A DNA stretch of 64,000 nt from Roseibium sp. MMSF_3544. GTDB taxonomy: Bacteria > Pseudomonadota > Alphaproteobacteria > Rhizobiales > Stappiaceae. The notes beneath the pieces are model-generated. The model saw only the letters and a program-made list of their open reading frames with translations. It was not told the origin of the DNA and made no database searches. Shown piece after piece: positions 26,766 through 35,700 of the stretch (positions are counted from its first letter, which is position 1; each line of letters begins with the position of its first letter). Where the stretch lies: assembly GCF_030732845.1 (NCBI RefSeq), contig NZ_JASHKA010000008.1:124001-188000 (forward strand), written 5' to 3'. A program made the translations under genes and the position numbers.

Positions 26766-26871
26766 CTTCATCCTGAGGAAGCACGAAGTGCTGTCTCGAA
26801 GGATTGGCGGCGCGCTTCGGAGGTCTCTGCCCATCCTTCGAGACGGACCTTGCGGTCCTCCTCAGGATGAG
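26766..26871. repeat. inverted repeat, family B (about 106 bases)
   Basis: The left arm begins TTCATCCTGAGGAAGC and includes CTGTCTCGAAGGAT; the right arm on the opposite strand begins CTCATCCTGAGGAGGA and includes CCGTCTCGAAGGAT. Arms of about 43 bases surround a short unpaired centre. It is a third distinct palindromic repeat family in this window, lying between ettA and the next gene. Confidence 0.7.
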
Positions 26872-27258
26872 GGCGAAGGCGAAACTCGGTTTTTCGGGGC
26901 CATTTTTTCCAAGCAGCGGCGCATCCGGGAACAGCGCATGAGTGAAGCTGACGCTTTGTCACCGGCAACTCTGACGGGTGATACAATTGATACCAAAACC
27001 TTTTGGCAAAGCGGGCAGAAAAGCACCACATTAAAGCCCAGCCCGGTGAAATTGCGCCGGAAGCGACTGTGTGACCGACCGAAAAACTGTTCGGGTGCTT
27101 AGACATTTTTTTGAGGTTTACCGCCGGCGCTAACTTTGGCGTGGCCCCGCAGAGCACATAAAGGACCGCCTTCGGGTTTTCGCCGACGGCCTCCGGAATT
27201 TCATGTGCAAGGGCCTGAAGCCGTTTCCAGTCTGCCGGCAGACAGAAGGATGACAGCG
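26872..27258. other. non-coding leader of the peptidoglycan-binding gene
   Basis: About 390 bases after the family B repeat. A long frame on the minus strand through this region is mostly repeat translation and was not accepted. No promoter boxes were fixed. Confidence 0.4.
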
Positions 27259-28242
27259 ATGCGACTGACGTCTCCGCGCTTCAACTGGAACATGCGGCTG
27301 CAGCAGACAGCGGACAACAGTCCGCCGATGAAATTCGGCGATACCGGGCTCTATGTCCGCCACGTGCAACAGGCCTTGATAGACCTAAAACATCCGCTCC
27401 CGAAATCCACGGCAAAATACGGCTCGCCAGACGGTGATTTCGGATTTGAAACCAAGGGCGCGGTTATCGATTTTCAGCGCAAGCAGCGAAAGTCCGATCC
27501 TGATTTCGGTGTCGACGGTATCGTCGGTGAACAGACAATGGGGGTTTTCGACAAGTTGCTGCGCACGCCGGTGACGCTGGCGCGCATCCCGACCATGGGC
27601 GATGCCACGGACCCCAACGCAAACCTCGCCCAGTCCATCATTAGCGTTCTTGATCACCCGCGCCTGGCCGACGTGAATTTCATTGTGCAGGGTACCCACA
27701 TTTCGCGAAGCAGTTTTCAGGAAGTGCGTGACGCGATCCAAATTGGAGACATCACCGCGGAACAGCACGTGCTGCCGCCGAACGTGTCCGCAGTCTATTT
27801 CGCGCGCGACGCCTTGAACAAGTTTACCGGCGACGTGATTGTCGGAGCAAACACATTTGCCATGTCTGTTCCGCGCATAACCACGGATCATGAAAGGGCC
27901 GTGGTGGTCCACGAAGCAACGCATGCCTTTTGTGATATCCGTGCATTCGGCAGCAACCCGTCCGGGCCGGCATTTTCGCGAGACAAATCTGAGACCATCG
28001 CCCACGTTGCCCAGGGTACCTTTCACCACATTCTCACCGGTGGAGCCCAAACCGATCCTCAAACGTCGGTGGCGACCCAGGGCCTCAACCCGATCTTCCT
28101 GAAAGCGGACGAAGTTGCCAGGCAGCTTCTTGGCACAAAAGCCATCCAGACACAGACATTGAACGAACTGGCAACCCTCGTGCGGACCAACAGGGTTGCT
28201 CTGGGGCAAAACAATCGGACCAATTTCGATGGTGTCGCCTGA
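27259..28242 (+). CDS. peptidoglycan-binding protein with HExxH metallopeptidase-like motif
   Basis: A 327-residue protein with two visible parts. Residues about 25-105 form a PG_binding_1 three-helix domain (KFGDTGLYVRHVQQALIDL, then DGDFGFETKGAVIDFQ and DGIVGEQTMGVFDKLL), which recognises peptidoglycan. The C-terminal half has a zinc-site-like VVHEATHAFCD (HExxH) around residue 218 and a later SETIAHVAQGTFHHI that could provide the third ligand. No signal peptide is seen at ATG 27259, which has AGAAGGA upstream; ATG 27250 is possible. It could be a toxin-like or housekeeping cell-wall peptidase. No secretion or immunity gene is adjacent. Confidence 0.65.
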   Translation: MRLTSPRFNWNMRLQQTADNSPPMKFGDTGLYVRHVQQALIDLKHPLPKSTAKYGSPDGDFGFETKGAVIDFQRKQRKSDPDFGVDGIVGEQTMGVFDKLLRTPVTLARIPTMGDATDPNANLAQSIISVLDHPRLADVNFIVQGTHISRSSFQEVRDAIQIGDITAEQHVLPPNVSAVYFARDALNKFTGDVIVGANTFAMSVPRITTDHERAVVVHEATHAFCDIRAFGSNPSGPAFSRDKSETIAHVAQGTFHHILTGGAQTDPQTSVATQGLNPIFLKADEVARQLLGTKAIQTQTLNELATLVRTNRVALGQNNRTNFDGVA

Positions 28243-28276
28243 GCGTTTGGACTTTTCGCAAAAAAAGCAGCCTAAA

Positions 28277-28297
28277 GCGACCGGCCAAGCCGGTCGC
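28277..28297. terminator. strong hairpin, possible minus-strand terminator
   Basis: GCGACCGGC at 28277-28285 pairs with GCCGGTCGC at 28289-28297 around CAA. On the minus strand it is followed by TTTAGGCTGC and then T7. It lies between the convergent peptidoglycan-binding and DUF2834 genes and could end the latter. Confidence 0.5.
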
Positions 28298-28381
28298 CTG
28301 ATGGGCGGGGAAATCGAAGAACACTTCGTGCTCTGACGCTCTGTCTCACGACCTCGTCACAGCGCGCTATTCTATTCAAGG

Positions 28382-28699
28382 TCATTCGTGACTTTCCCTC
28401 GCGCGCTCGCGCATCCACAGATAGAGGGGGAGAGCAAGCGAGAGCCCGACGAGCCAGACGGCTGGGAGTGTCAGCCACCAGCCCGGTACGGCGTTTTCAC
28501 GCGCGTCCCGCCACGACCAGATCCAGAAGACGGCGCAACAGATCAAAAGATCGGCGGCAAACCCGGTCGCCGGTCGGGTCGCAAAAACTTCGGCGACGAA
28601 AAGAGGAAGAGAGACGCCGTTCTCGGCGATGAAGCCAGCGAAGAAGAGCCAGGGAACCAGCGTTCCGAAGATGGCGGCAGCAAGATAGAGGGTTTTCAT
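28382..28699 (-). CDS. DUF2834 family small membrane protein
   Basis: A 105-residue protein with three predicted membrane helices: MKTLYLAAAIFGTLVPWLFF, a central AADLLICCAVFWIWSW, and LTLPAVWLVGLSLALPLYLW. The pattern of an N-terminal helix followed by FIAENG, FVAEVFATRPATGFAADLL, and FWIWS fits the DUF2834 family. The function of the family is unknown. A charged tail RERARESHE ends the protein. It appears monocistronic. Confidence 0.7.
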   Translation of the reverse strand: MKTLYLAAAIFGTLVPWLFFAGFIAENGVSLPLFVAEVFATRPATGFAADLLICCAVFWIWSWRDARENAVPGWWLTLPAVWLVGLSLALPLYLWMRERARESHE

Positions 28700-28949
28700 T
28701 GCACTTCATTTTCCGCGTGTCAGACAGTTGACTTGTGCCACAAGGCAGCCGGAACGCAATTCCCTTGGAGGGAATGGAACAGTCGGCGGGGGGCTTGAAG
28801 ATCACGGCAATCCAATCCGACGGACCTTTACGAGCGGCGCAAAATGACGGCATTCTGTCAGCATGCGATCGGGATTCCAGTCCGGCAGGTTTCCGTTACA
28901 TTTAGTTTAGTCATTGCAGTCGATTACCGGGATAAGCTCAAGCCACGTC

Positions 28950-31049
28950 ATGCACCAGATCGTCTCCCGTACCGTGTCACGGATCATGCGTTACGACCCT
29001 GGTGGGCTGCGCGTCGTGCGCGGACTGCATCTGACGCTGGCCGTCGTTGTCGCTGCTCTGGCTGCAGATCACCTTGCATCCTATGTGGACGGTATCTCGG
29101 GCTTTACCCTGTCAGTTGTTTGCGCTGCCGCCACCGCGCACGTCCTCCTGTTCACACCTATCTCCACGCGCCGGCACGAGGCCATCGAGATCGCGAAATT
29201 CGGCTCGATCCTGGTTTTGCTGACGGCCGTCGGTGCGGCGCTGGGGACGGTTGCAGGGGCCTCGGCCTCCAAGGTTTTGCAGCCACTTTGGATCGTGGTG
29301 ATCGCCGTCGGTTTCGGTCTCGACGGGCTAGGGCCTTTCTGGATGCGGGCCGGGCGCATGATCTCGATCTTCTGGTTGTTCGTGATCATGTCCAGTCTGC
29401 CGCATTCTGCCGGTATCTGGTTGCCCGCAATGACGGTTTTGGGGGTGGCGGTCGCCGGCGTGGTCCGCATCGGCTTTTGGCGACCCTCGGCCTCCCGGAC
29501 GTTCGAGCAGGTGGAAAAAACCAACCGCAAGGCGATTGCCGAATATCTGGACCTGGCTGCAAACGGCAAGATCACCGACGAAAGAAGCCGCCGCGTAACG
29601 CTCCACGATCTCGCCGGTCTGCGATCCGAGCTTGAGTTTTGCGCCGATCTGGCCGGTGCGGATCATGATCTGCGCGGCCTATCGCCTGAATCGGCCACCA
29701 TGATGCGTCTGGCGCTTGAAGTCGTCCGGGACGCAGTCGCAGTCCTTCCGCAGGACGTCCGGGCTTCTCTCATCGCGGACAAGGCTTATCGTGAAGCGCT
29801 TCGCGGCATACTCATGCGCATAAGGTCCGGCAAGGATGTGAAGGGCATGACCAAGCCCGACCTCGAGTGGGTTCGGGGCGAGAGCGGTCTTCGCAAGGAA
29901 GACGAGTTCCAGATCTTGCGCATTGCGCAGGCCTTTTTCCGCCTCTGGACACTGTCCGACGGCAATGCAGAGATCGAAACGCGTCCCAAGGCTCCGGCCC
30001 AGACAGGCTCAAATGCAGGGCTGATTCAACGGCTCTCCTGGCGCCTGGCCGTCCAGGCAAGTGTCGCAGCAACGGTCGGATACGGCATCGGTACCTATTT
30101 TCAGCTATCGCATGCTTACTGGATCACGATCACGGTCATCGTGGTCATGTGCAGCAGTCTGGGTGCAACGATCCAGAAAACCATTCAGCGGACTGTGGGA
30201 ACCGCCGTGGGCTTCATCCTTGCCATTGCCCTGGAACCGGTTCTGGCAGATTTGCCGGAAGTCCGGCTGTTCCTGATCGTCGCCCTTTTGCCGCCGATCA
30301 TCATCCTGTTCGAACGCAATTACGGCGTCGCTGTCGGTTTCATCAGCTTCCTGGTTCTGATCGGTTTGGAGACGCTGACGGGGTTGCCGGTGTCCGGCTT
30401 CTGGGAGCGGCTTTACGACACGATGATCGGAGCCGCGGTCGGTCTCACGGCGGCCTGGCTGTTGTTTCCCAAACGCAGCGGCGAAAGCGTCAAAGGTCTC
30501 GCTGGCAGCTACCTGACGACTTGTGAAGAGTTTCTCAAGTCCGGCAGCACAACGCCCGCGCAGGACAGGCAGGATTATGCCAGGCTCAGAAAAGACGCGA
30601 TGAACCTCGTTGCCTCCACCAAGAACTACCGCGCCGAACAGGTCCCGTGGTCGTCTTTCGGCCACGCAACGGCAGATCTCGATGTTCTGGTGATCGTCCT
30701 TGCCGACTATGTGATTTTGTACCGGCAGGCCCGGGCCACTGTTCGCAAGGAAGCAGCGGGCAATCCCTCCGACGCCACGCTGGAGGATTTGCTCGCACGG
30801 ATGGACAAACGCGTGCTCGATGAATTCGAAACCGTTCTGAAGGACAAGGCGCGGCAGACGGTCCCTGGCCTTGCCGAAGAGTGGCTGGCGGCAATGCCAC
30901 CACCGGAAAAAGCAGACATCAAGCTGATGACCGATTGGGTCGCAACACTCTACTACGCAAGGAAGGTGGTTCGCTGCCTTGACGGCTTGAGGCAGGAGCA
31001 CATCTGGTCGGCAGCGTCCGATCTTGAGCCTGCCACCGGATCAGGTTGA
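28950..31049 (+). CDS. FUSC-family inner-membrane protein (aromatic acid/fusaric acid exporter-like)
   Basis: About 699 residues with two blocks of membrane helices (about residues 25-180 and 355-500), each followed by a soluble helical domain, the YccS/AaeB/FUSC architecture. The second block starts RLSWRLAVQASVAATVGYGI, typical of the FUSC C-terminal module, with YWITITVIVVMCSSLGATIQ and RTVGTAVG. Such proteins export aromatic carboxylic acids, often with a membrane-fusion partner, which is not seen here. The start is uncertain: ATG 28950, TTG 28914 and ATG 28986 lack a good ribosome site. Confidence 0.78.
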   Translation: MHQIVSRTVSRIMRYDPGGLRVVRGLHLTLAVVVAALAADHLASYVDGISGFTLSVVCAAATAHVLLFTPISTRRHEAIEIAKFGSILVLLTAVGAALGTVAGASASKVLQPLWIVVIAVGFGLDGLGPFWMRAGRMISIFWLFVIMSSLPHSAGIWLPAMTVLGVAVAGVVRIGFWRPSASRTFEQVEKTNRKAIAEYLDLAANGKITDERSRRVTLHDLAGLRSELEFCADLAGADHDLRGLSPESATMMRLALEVVRDAVAVLPQDVRASLIADKAYREALRGILMRIRSGKDVKGMTKPDLEWVRGESGLRKEDEFQILRIAQAFFRLWTLSDGNAEIETRPKAPAQTGSNAGLIQRLSWRLAVQASVAATVGYGIGTYFQLSHAYWITITVIVVMCSSLGATIQKTIQRTVGTAVGFILAIALEPVLADLPEVRLFLIVALLPPIIILFERNYGVAVGFISFLVLIGLETLTGLPVSGFWERLYDTMIGAAVGLTAAWLLFPKRSGESVKGLAGSYLTTCEEFLKSGSTTPAQDRQDYARLRKDAMNLVASTKNYRAEQVPWSSFGHATADLDVLVIVLADYVILYRQARATVRKEAAGNPSDATLEDLLARMDKRVLDEFETVLKDKARQTVPGLAEEWLAAMPPPEKADIKLMTDWVATLYYARKVVRCLDGLRQEHIWSAASDLEPATGSG

Positions 31050-31198
31050 GACTTACCGATATTTAATTTCCTGGCCTTCATCCGGCTTCAATTAGCAACA
31101 AAGACTGTGTTCTATGTCACAATCTGAACGGGAGGTGTGTGCAAGGTTTGCGTATCAGCAAACGGGCACCCCGCATGGCCCGGAGGAGGTACTTGAAG

Positions 31199-32014
31199 AT
31201 GAATTGCTTGAGATTTCCACGTGGTATGATGATAGGCGCAGGCCTTCTGGCCGCGATGGCGACCGGAACTGCGAGCGCCCAGAACGCTCAGCCCGTGAAT
31301 GCGGACCCGACGCCGCCGCCGACATACGACTTCGTGCAGCAGGCAGGTGAAATGTCATACGACGGCAGCTCGCTTACGCTGTCGGATGCCAATACCGGCG
31401 TCCTGTTCTTCAGTGACCGCCCCTACCGCGTTGGCGGCCAGATTTCGAACGAAGACTTCACGGCGTTCTGGACTGCCGAAGACGGATTCAAGGGGGACCC
31501 TCCCAACGCAGTTGTTTCCGTTTTGAGCGCGACCGACAAGGCACCTGCGCTGGTGGAGCTGACATCCGCGAAAATCGAAGGATCTTCTGTTGTCTATGGC
31601 GTGAAAGTTCTGCGTGGTGAACTGCCGGAGAGTGCAACAGGCGTTGCGCTATTCATTGACCGCAGTTCGCGTCCGCCGCGCCATCACAGCACGACTGCGG
31701 TGCATCATTCCGGTTCGGTCGGCTTCGAGCCCTATGGGCCGTACTGCTATCACTCGCCTCAGGATCCGCGTTGCCGGGCCTGGCATCACCCGTATCACCC
31801 CTACTATCCGCCGTATCGCCCATACTACCCGCCTTACGGGCCTTACTATCACCCGGGTGCCTACGCAGCGGGTGTTGCGACCGGAGCGGCCATAGCAAAC
31901 GCGTCGAAACAGCCGACTTACTACTACTACCCGATCCCGACGGGCCAGCTGCCGCCGAACTGCTGGATCAACTCACAGCACACCTCAATGGTTTGCTCTT
32001 ATCCGCTGCAGTAA
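31199..32014 (+). CDS. exported protein with Tyr/Pro/His-rich tail
   Basis: A 271-residue protein. A signal peptide (CLRFPRGMMIGAGLLAAMAT, cleavage near TASAQ) is followed by a folded region of about 120 residues with many beta strands (VLFFSDRPYRVGGQISNEDF and TSAKIEGSSVVYGVKVLRG), then a low-complexity segment containing PYYPPYRPYYPPYGPYY and many His, and a last Cys pair (CWINSQHTSMVC). The ATG has the strong ribosome site GGAGGAGGT. I do not recognise a named family. The tail could bind metal or cell wall. A terminator closes the gene at 32031-32060. Confidence 0.65.
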   Translation: MNCLRFPRGMMIGAGLLAAMATGTASAQNAQPVNADPTPPPTYDFVQQAGEMSYDGSSLTLSDANTGVLFFSDRPYRVGGQISNEDFTAFWTAEDGFKGDPPNAVVSVLSATDKAPALVELTSAKIEGSSVVYGVKVLRGELPESATGVALFIDRSSRPPRHHSTTAVHHSGSVGFEPYGPYCYHSPQDPRCRAWHHPYHPYYPPYRPYYPPYGPYYHPGAYAAGVATGAAIANASKQPTYYYYPIPTGQLPPNCWINSQHTSMVCSYPLQ

Positions 32015-32030
32015 ACGGTAAAGCCTGAAG

Positions 32031-32060
32031 AAAGGCCCGCACAGTGTAGCGGGCCTTTTG
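32031..32060 (+). terminator. intrinsic terminator
   Basis: AAAGGCCCGC at 32031-32040 pairs with GCGGGCCTTT at 32049-32058 around an 8-base loop, ending in TTTTGCTTG. It follows the Tyr/Pro/His-rich protein gene by 16 bases. Confidence 0.85.
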
Positions 32061-32201
32061 CTTGTCGCTTTGGGTTCGCTGTCCTGATCCGAAGGCGCAC
32101 CAAAAGGATCAAGACATTTGATGTTTTGATCAAATTGATTTGCTGGCGTCTATGGACGGACAGAATTAAGTCTTCTCGTTCACGACGGACAGGAGAACCC
32201 G

Positions 32202-32819
32202 ATGACCGAACAGCTCACCTTGCTTCCCGAAGAATTCAAGGTTGCCCCGAAGTTCAAGGTGGATGGGCAAGTGGAAGGTGTCTTTCGAACAACCTCTCCG
32301 GATGATTTTCAGACCACCGCCATTGAAGATCTTGAGCTTTCTTTTGAGGGTGTTCCAGGCGACCGCCATGCCGGTTTCACGCGCAAGTCGGGAGGCCGGG
32401 AACCCTGGTATCCGCGCGGGACGGAAATGTGTAACGAGCGACAGGTTTCTATCCTGTCGGTTGAAGAACTGTCGGTGATTGCCGGCAAGATGGAAATCGA
32501 TGTTCTGAGGCCGGAGTGGATCGGCGGCAACATTCTCCTGTCCGCGATCCCGAACCTGACCAGAATACCGCCGCGTACCCGGCTGGTTTTCCAGGGAGGC
32601 CTGGTGATCCGCGTCGACGGCGACAACGCCCCCTGCCGCTTTGCGGGCGCGGCGATAGCCGCAAATTATCCGGATCGGCAAGGTCTCGATCTTTTGTTTC
32701 CCAATGTCGCCCGCGGCCTGCGTGGACTGGTCGGATATGTCGAAAAACCCGGCGTGATCAAAGGCGGGGAAACCGTGACCGCGCATATCCCAGAACAATG
32801 GATTTATCCGCGCGGCTGA
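32202..32819 (+). CDS. MOSC-domain protein
   Basis: A 205-residue protein made of one MOSC domain, the beta-barrel found at the C terminus of molybdenum cofactor sulfurases and in YiiM/mARC proteins. The conserved cysteine is in GDNAPCRFAG (about residue 143), preceded by GVPGDRHAGFTRKSGGREPW and CNERQVSILS, all MOSC hallmarks. It may handle sulfur or bind molybdopterin. No molybdenum genes are adjacent. A RidA-like gene follows 49 bases later on the same strand, so the two may be co-transcribed. Confidence 0.82.
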   Translation: MTEQLTLLPEEFKVAPKFKVDGQVEGVFRTTSPDDFQTTAIEDLELSFEGVPGDRHAGFTRKSGGREPWYPRGTEMCNERQVSILSVEELSVIAGKMEIDVLRPEWIGGNILLSAIPNLTRIPPRTRLVFQGGLVIRVDGDNAPCRFAGAAIAANYPDRQGLDLLFPNVARGLRGLVGYVEKPGVIKGGETVTAHIPEQWIYPRG

Positions 32820-32868
32820 CGCGGTATGCTTCCAGGCATCTCAAATTCGAACGTCCCGGGAGAGTAAC

Positions 32869-33261
32869 GTGCTACCCATTCATCACATGATCGGCAATGC
32901 GCCGCAGCCCGTCGCCCCGTTTTCGCACGCAGTCGAAGCGGATGGCTGGGTTTTTGTCACCGGGCAGATGCCGACCGATCCGGATGATCCGGGTGCACCG
33001 TTGCCGGACGGTGTCGAGGCCCAGACGAGGCGGGTGATGGACAACCTGAAACTGGTGCTTGCCGGTGTTGGCCTGGGGCTGGAACATGTTGTTTTTGCGC
33101 GCGTTTATCTCACCGAATTCAAGCGCGACTACAAGGCGATGAACGAAACTTACCTGACCTATTTTCCGCCGGACAGGCTTCCGGGAAGGACCTGCGTGGG
33201 TGTCTCCGGTCTTGCCGTCGATGCGCTTGTCGAGATCGATCTGATAGCCCGAAGACCCTGA
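32869..33261 (+). CDS. RidA-family protein
   Basis: A 130-residue trimeric enzyme of the Rid (YjgF/YER057c) family, which hydrolyses reactive enamines and imines made by PLP enzymes. The body shows VEADGWVFVTGQMP, LAGVGLGLEHVVFARVYLTE, and the late GRTCVGVSGLAVDALVEID; the last normally carries Arg105 of RidA as R-x-x-x-x, here GRTCVGV keeps an Arg at that place. The GTG at 32869 follows GGGAGAG; ATG 32887 is an alternative. Follows the MOSC gene. Confidence 0.8.
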   Translation: MLPIHHMIGNAPQPVAPFSHAVEADGWVFVTGQMPTDPDDPGAPLPDGVEAQTRRVMDNLKLVLAGVGLGLEHVVFARVYLTEFKRDYKAMNETYLTYFPPDRLPGRTCVGVSGLAVDALVEIDLIARRP

Positions 33262-33269
33262 TATCCCTG

Positions 33270-33590
33270 TCAGCTCACCTCATCCTCGGCTGCGTTGGTG
33301 ACTTCACGATTGCAGCCCCAATCGCGCAGGATTTCGTTCATCGTCTCAAGGACGAAGAAACGCGCGGAATCCCGGTCATAACCTTCGTCCAAAAGAGCAT
33401 CGTATTCGGTGAGTTCGTGCCGGATGTGGCTGGTCGTTGCCTGCCAGAGCGAAATGGTCGGCGGCAGGTGGCGCAGGTGCCCGGCAAGTGCAATCGTCAG
33501 GATCGCTTCCGCGTCATGCATCGGTACGCGCGGCAGAAGGGCCCTGAGGGCCTTGCGCATTTCCTTTTGCCGCTTTGTGCCACCACTCAT
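33270..33590 (-). CDS. DUF2293 domain protein
   Basis: A 106-residue soluble protein matching DUF2293: LRALLPRVPMHDAEAILTIA, then IRHELTEYDALLDEGYDRDSA (split over about residues 57-77) and NEILRDWG. The RH-x-x-T-x-Y-D-x-L-L and R-x-x-A-R pattern is the signature. Function is unknown; fungal and bacterial members are small helical proteins. It is convergent with ridA (nine bases between) and ends upstream of the GGDEF-EAL gene's 3' side on the same strand. Confidence 0.72.
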   Translation of the reverse strand: MSGGTKRQKEMRKALRALLPRVPMHDAEAILTIALAGHLRHLPPTISLWQATTSHIRHELTEYDALLDEGYDRDSARFFVLETMNEILRDWGCNREVTNAAEDEVS

Positions 33591-33634
33591 GCCACTCGTC
33601 TCATTTGCGCCGGAAGCTTTGCAGAACTGTCCCG

Positions 33635-35632
33635 TCAGGCTCGCGAAAGCCTCAACTCCTCCATGCCTTCGGCGCTGGAAAGAGGCAGCCCGACGACGTG
33701 TGCACTTGCACGTACGCTGTTGATCACTTCATCAAACGGCAGGGGCGGGGCAAAGTGATAGCCCTGAACCAGGTTGCACCGCAGGGCTTTCAGCAGCTCG
33801 AGCTGGTTTCTGTCCTCAACGCCTTCAACAACGCAGAGCATCTCCATCGAGCGGCACAGATTAATGATCGACGTGATGACACCGCTCGCAACAGGGTCGT
33901 GAATGCCGGCAACGAAGCTTCGGTCAACCTTGACGCAATCGATCGGCAGCCGGTGAAGGTAGCCGAGGCTCGAATAGCCTGTTCCGAAATCGTCAAGCGC
34001 AAGGGTCACGCCCGCGCTGCGCAGTGTCTGCATGCAGGTTTCAGCGGCTTCGTAGCTGTCGATGACCGATGTTTCGGTGATTTCGAACGTGATCAGTTTC
34101 GGATTGAGATCGTGCCGGGAAACGATCTCCAGCAGTGCGTCGACCGTTTCGACTGATGTGATGTCCTGAGCGGACAGATTGAAGGACAGGCACAAGTCGC
34201 CGGGAAGCATCTTGATTTGCCGGACCGCCGTCTCGAAAAGCGAGAGCGTCAGCCGATTGATTTGGCCGGTGCGCTCGGCAATGCCAATGAACGTGTCTGG
34301 TGGAACGCAGCCAAGAACCGGACTGTTCCAGCGCGCCAAAGCTTCGAAGCCGACGATGAGCCGTTCCGGCAGAGAAACGACGGGCTGAAAATAGACCTGA
34401 AACTCCTGGTCCAGATCCGCGCTCTGCATTGCGTTTTCAACGGCGCGTTCGGACCGGATACGGGCCTCGTGCTCTGCGGAATAGACCGTTGCCTTGCCAC
34501 GAGACGTTGTCTTTGAGTTGTACAGCGCATAGTCGGACCGGTCGAAGAGGACATGCGCGGTGTTGCCGGCTTCCGGATAAAGCGCAATGCCGCAGGAGGC
34601 GCCGACCGTCAATTGCAGATCGCCTATCCGGTAAGGCTCGCTGATGCGGTCACAGATCGCCTGACCGGTTGCAGCGGCTTTCTCAGGGTCGCCGAGGAAG
34701 AGAATTCCGAATTCGTCACCACCAAGCCGGCAAACTTCGATATCCGCAAATTCGAGCGATTTCAGCCTCAGCCCAACGTCCATGAGCAATTGGTCGCCAA
34801 GCTTGTGTCCGTAGGTATCGTTGACCGGCTTGAAGCGATCGAGATCCATCACGCCGACCGCAAATTTCCTGTCAGCGCCCTCAAGGTCGTCAATCAGAGC
34901 TTCGAGACGGTTGAAGAAATAGCGGCGGTTCGGCAGGTCGGTGAGCGCATCGGTTTGCGCAAGCCGCTCGTTCTCCGCGTTCAGCCGCTCGGTTTCCTTT
35001 TGCTTGGCTGCCACTTCCAATTGGGATCTGACGAGCTTGACGAAGCCTCTGTAGCTGCTGATCAGAACCTGCAACACAACCAGACACACCAGGAAAATGT
35101 TCATGGCAATCGCGTGATAAACATCCTGGTCCTGCATCGCATAGTAGATGAGGTAGGGCACGGTCACGATGATCATGACCATGAGCGCTGCCTGTGGCAG
35201 GTTCATCAGGCAGAAGATGCAACCGATCACGGTAATGGCGATGAAAAGTGCCACGTGCCCGCGCTCTTCCGGACCGCCATATCCGTCCAGGCTGAGTGAC
35301 CATGTGATGTAGATGACGGCGATGAGGCTGCCCAGGATAACGGTCTGGCGCAACTTGCGGATGGCTTCCTCGGGCTCCGGCGTCAGCCGTTGCGCGCGCA
35401 GCCATGCAACCATGCGCACCGAGGTGAGCAAGAGCATCGGAATGAGAACGCCGACGGTCAGATAAAACGGTGCGACATCGTAATGGGTGTAGGCGACCGC
35501 AACGGCGTTGACCATCAACAACGCGTAAAGCGAAGGGACCTGGGTTTTCAGCTCGTTGTATTGCGCTTGAGCGACCTCGGGATGACTTGGGTCAATCATC
35601 ATCCATCTAAGGAAAGCCCGGATCCTGTCCAT
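33635..35632 (-). CDS. membrane GGDEF-EAL protein (c-di-GMP turnover)
   Basis: A 665-residue inner-membrane protein. The first about 200 residues hold five to six membrane helices in two sets, followed by a short coiled coil (AAKQKETERLNAENERLAQT), a GGDEF domain with intact RLGGDEFG, and an EAL domain with intact FEALARW plus the catalytic-site blocks ITETSVID and LDDFGTGYSSLGYL. Both active sites look complete, so it could make and degrade cyclic di-GMP. ATG 35632 is chosen because GGAGGG lies four to nine bases upstream; TTG 35644 includes that site. The tandem PilZ genes elsewhere in the window could be receptors. Confidence 0.9.
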   Translation of the reverse strand: MDRIRAFLRWMMIDPSHPEVAQAQYNELKTQVPSLYALLMVNAVAVAYTHYDVAPFYLTVGVLIPMLLLTSVRMVAWLRAQRLTPEPEEAIRKLRQTVILGSLIAVIYITWSLSLDGYGGPEERGHVALFIAITVIGCIFCLMNLPQAALMVMIIVTVPYLIYYAMQDQDVYHAIAMNIFLVCLVVLQVLISSYRGFVKLVRSQLEVAAKQKETERLNAENERLAQTDALTDLPNRRYFFNRLEALIDDLEGADRKFAVGVMDLDRFKPVNDTYGHKLGDQLLMDVGLRLKSLEFADIEVCRLGGDEFGILFLGDPEKAAATGQAICDRISEPYRIGDLQLTVGASCGIALYPEAGNTAHVLFDRSDYALYNSKTTSRGKATVYSAEHEARIRSERAVENAMQSADLDQEFQVYFQPVVSLPERLIVGFEALARWNSPVLGCVPPDTFIGIAERTGQINRLTLSLFETAVRQIKMLPGDLCLSFNLSAQDITSVETVDALLEIVSRHDLNPKLITFEITETSVIDSYEAAETCMQTLRSAGVTLALDDFGTGYSSLGYLHRLPIDCVKVDRSFVAGIHDPVASGVITSIINLCRSMEMLCVVEGVEDRNQLELLKALRCNLVQGYHFAPPLPFDEVINSVRASAHVVGLPLSSAEGMEELRLSRA

Positions 35633-35700
35633 CAATCCCTCCAAATTTATTCGTTTCTAAAGGGAAGAAACTAAAAGAAGAGTTAGAATGGTCGACTTTA

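Noticed and set aside
24900..26834. 644-codon open frame antisense to ettA
   Set aside because: It is the frame opposite a highly GC-biased real gene; the translation is Val/Leu/His-rich with no domain, and ettA on the plus strand is certain.
26768..27157. 129-codon frame on the minus strand after ettA
   Set aside because: Its C-terminal third is a translation of the family B inverted repeat; no ribosome site or conserved domain.
28844..29635. 263-codon plus-strand frame overlapping the FUSC gene start
   Set aside because: Shifted frame inside the FUSC gene with Arg/His-rich translation; the FUSC frame has clear membrane helices.
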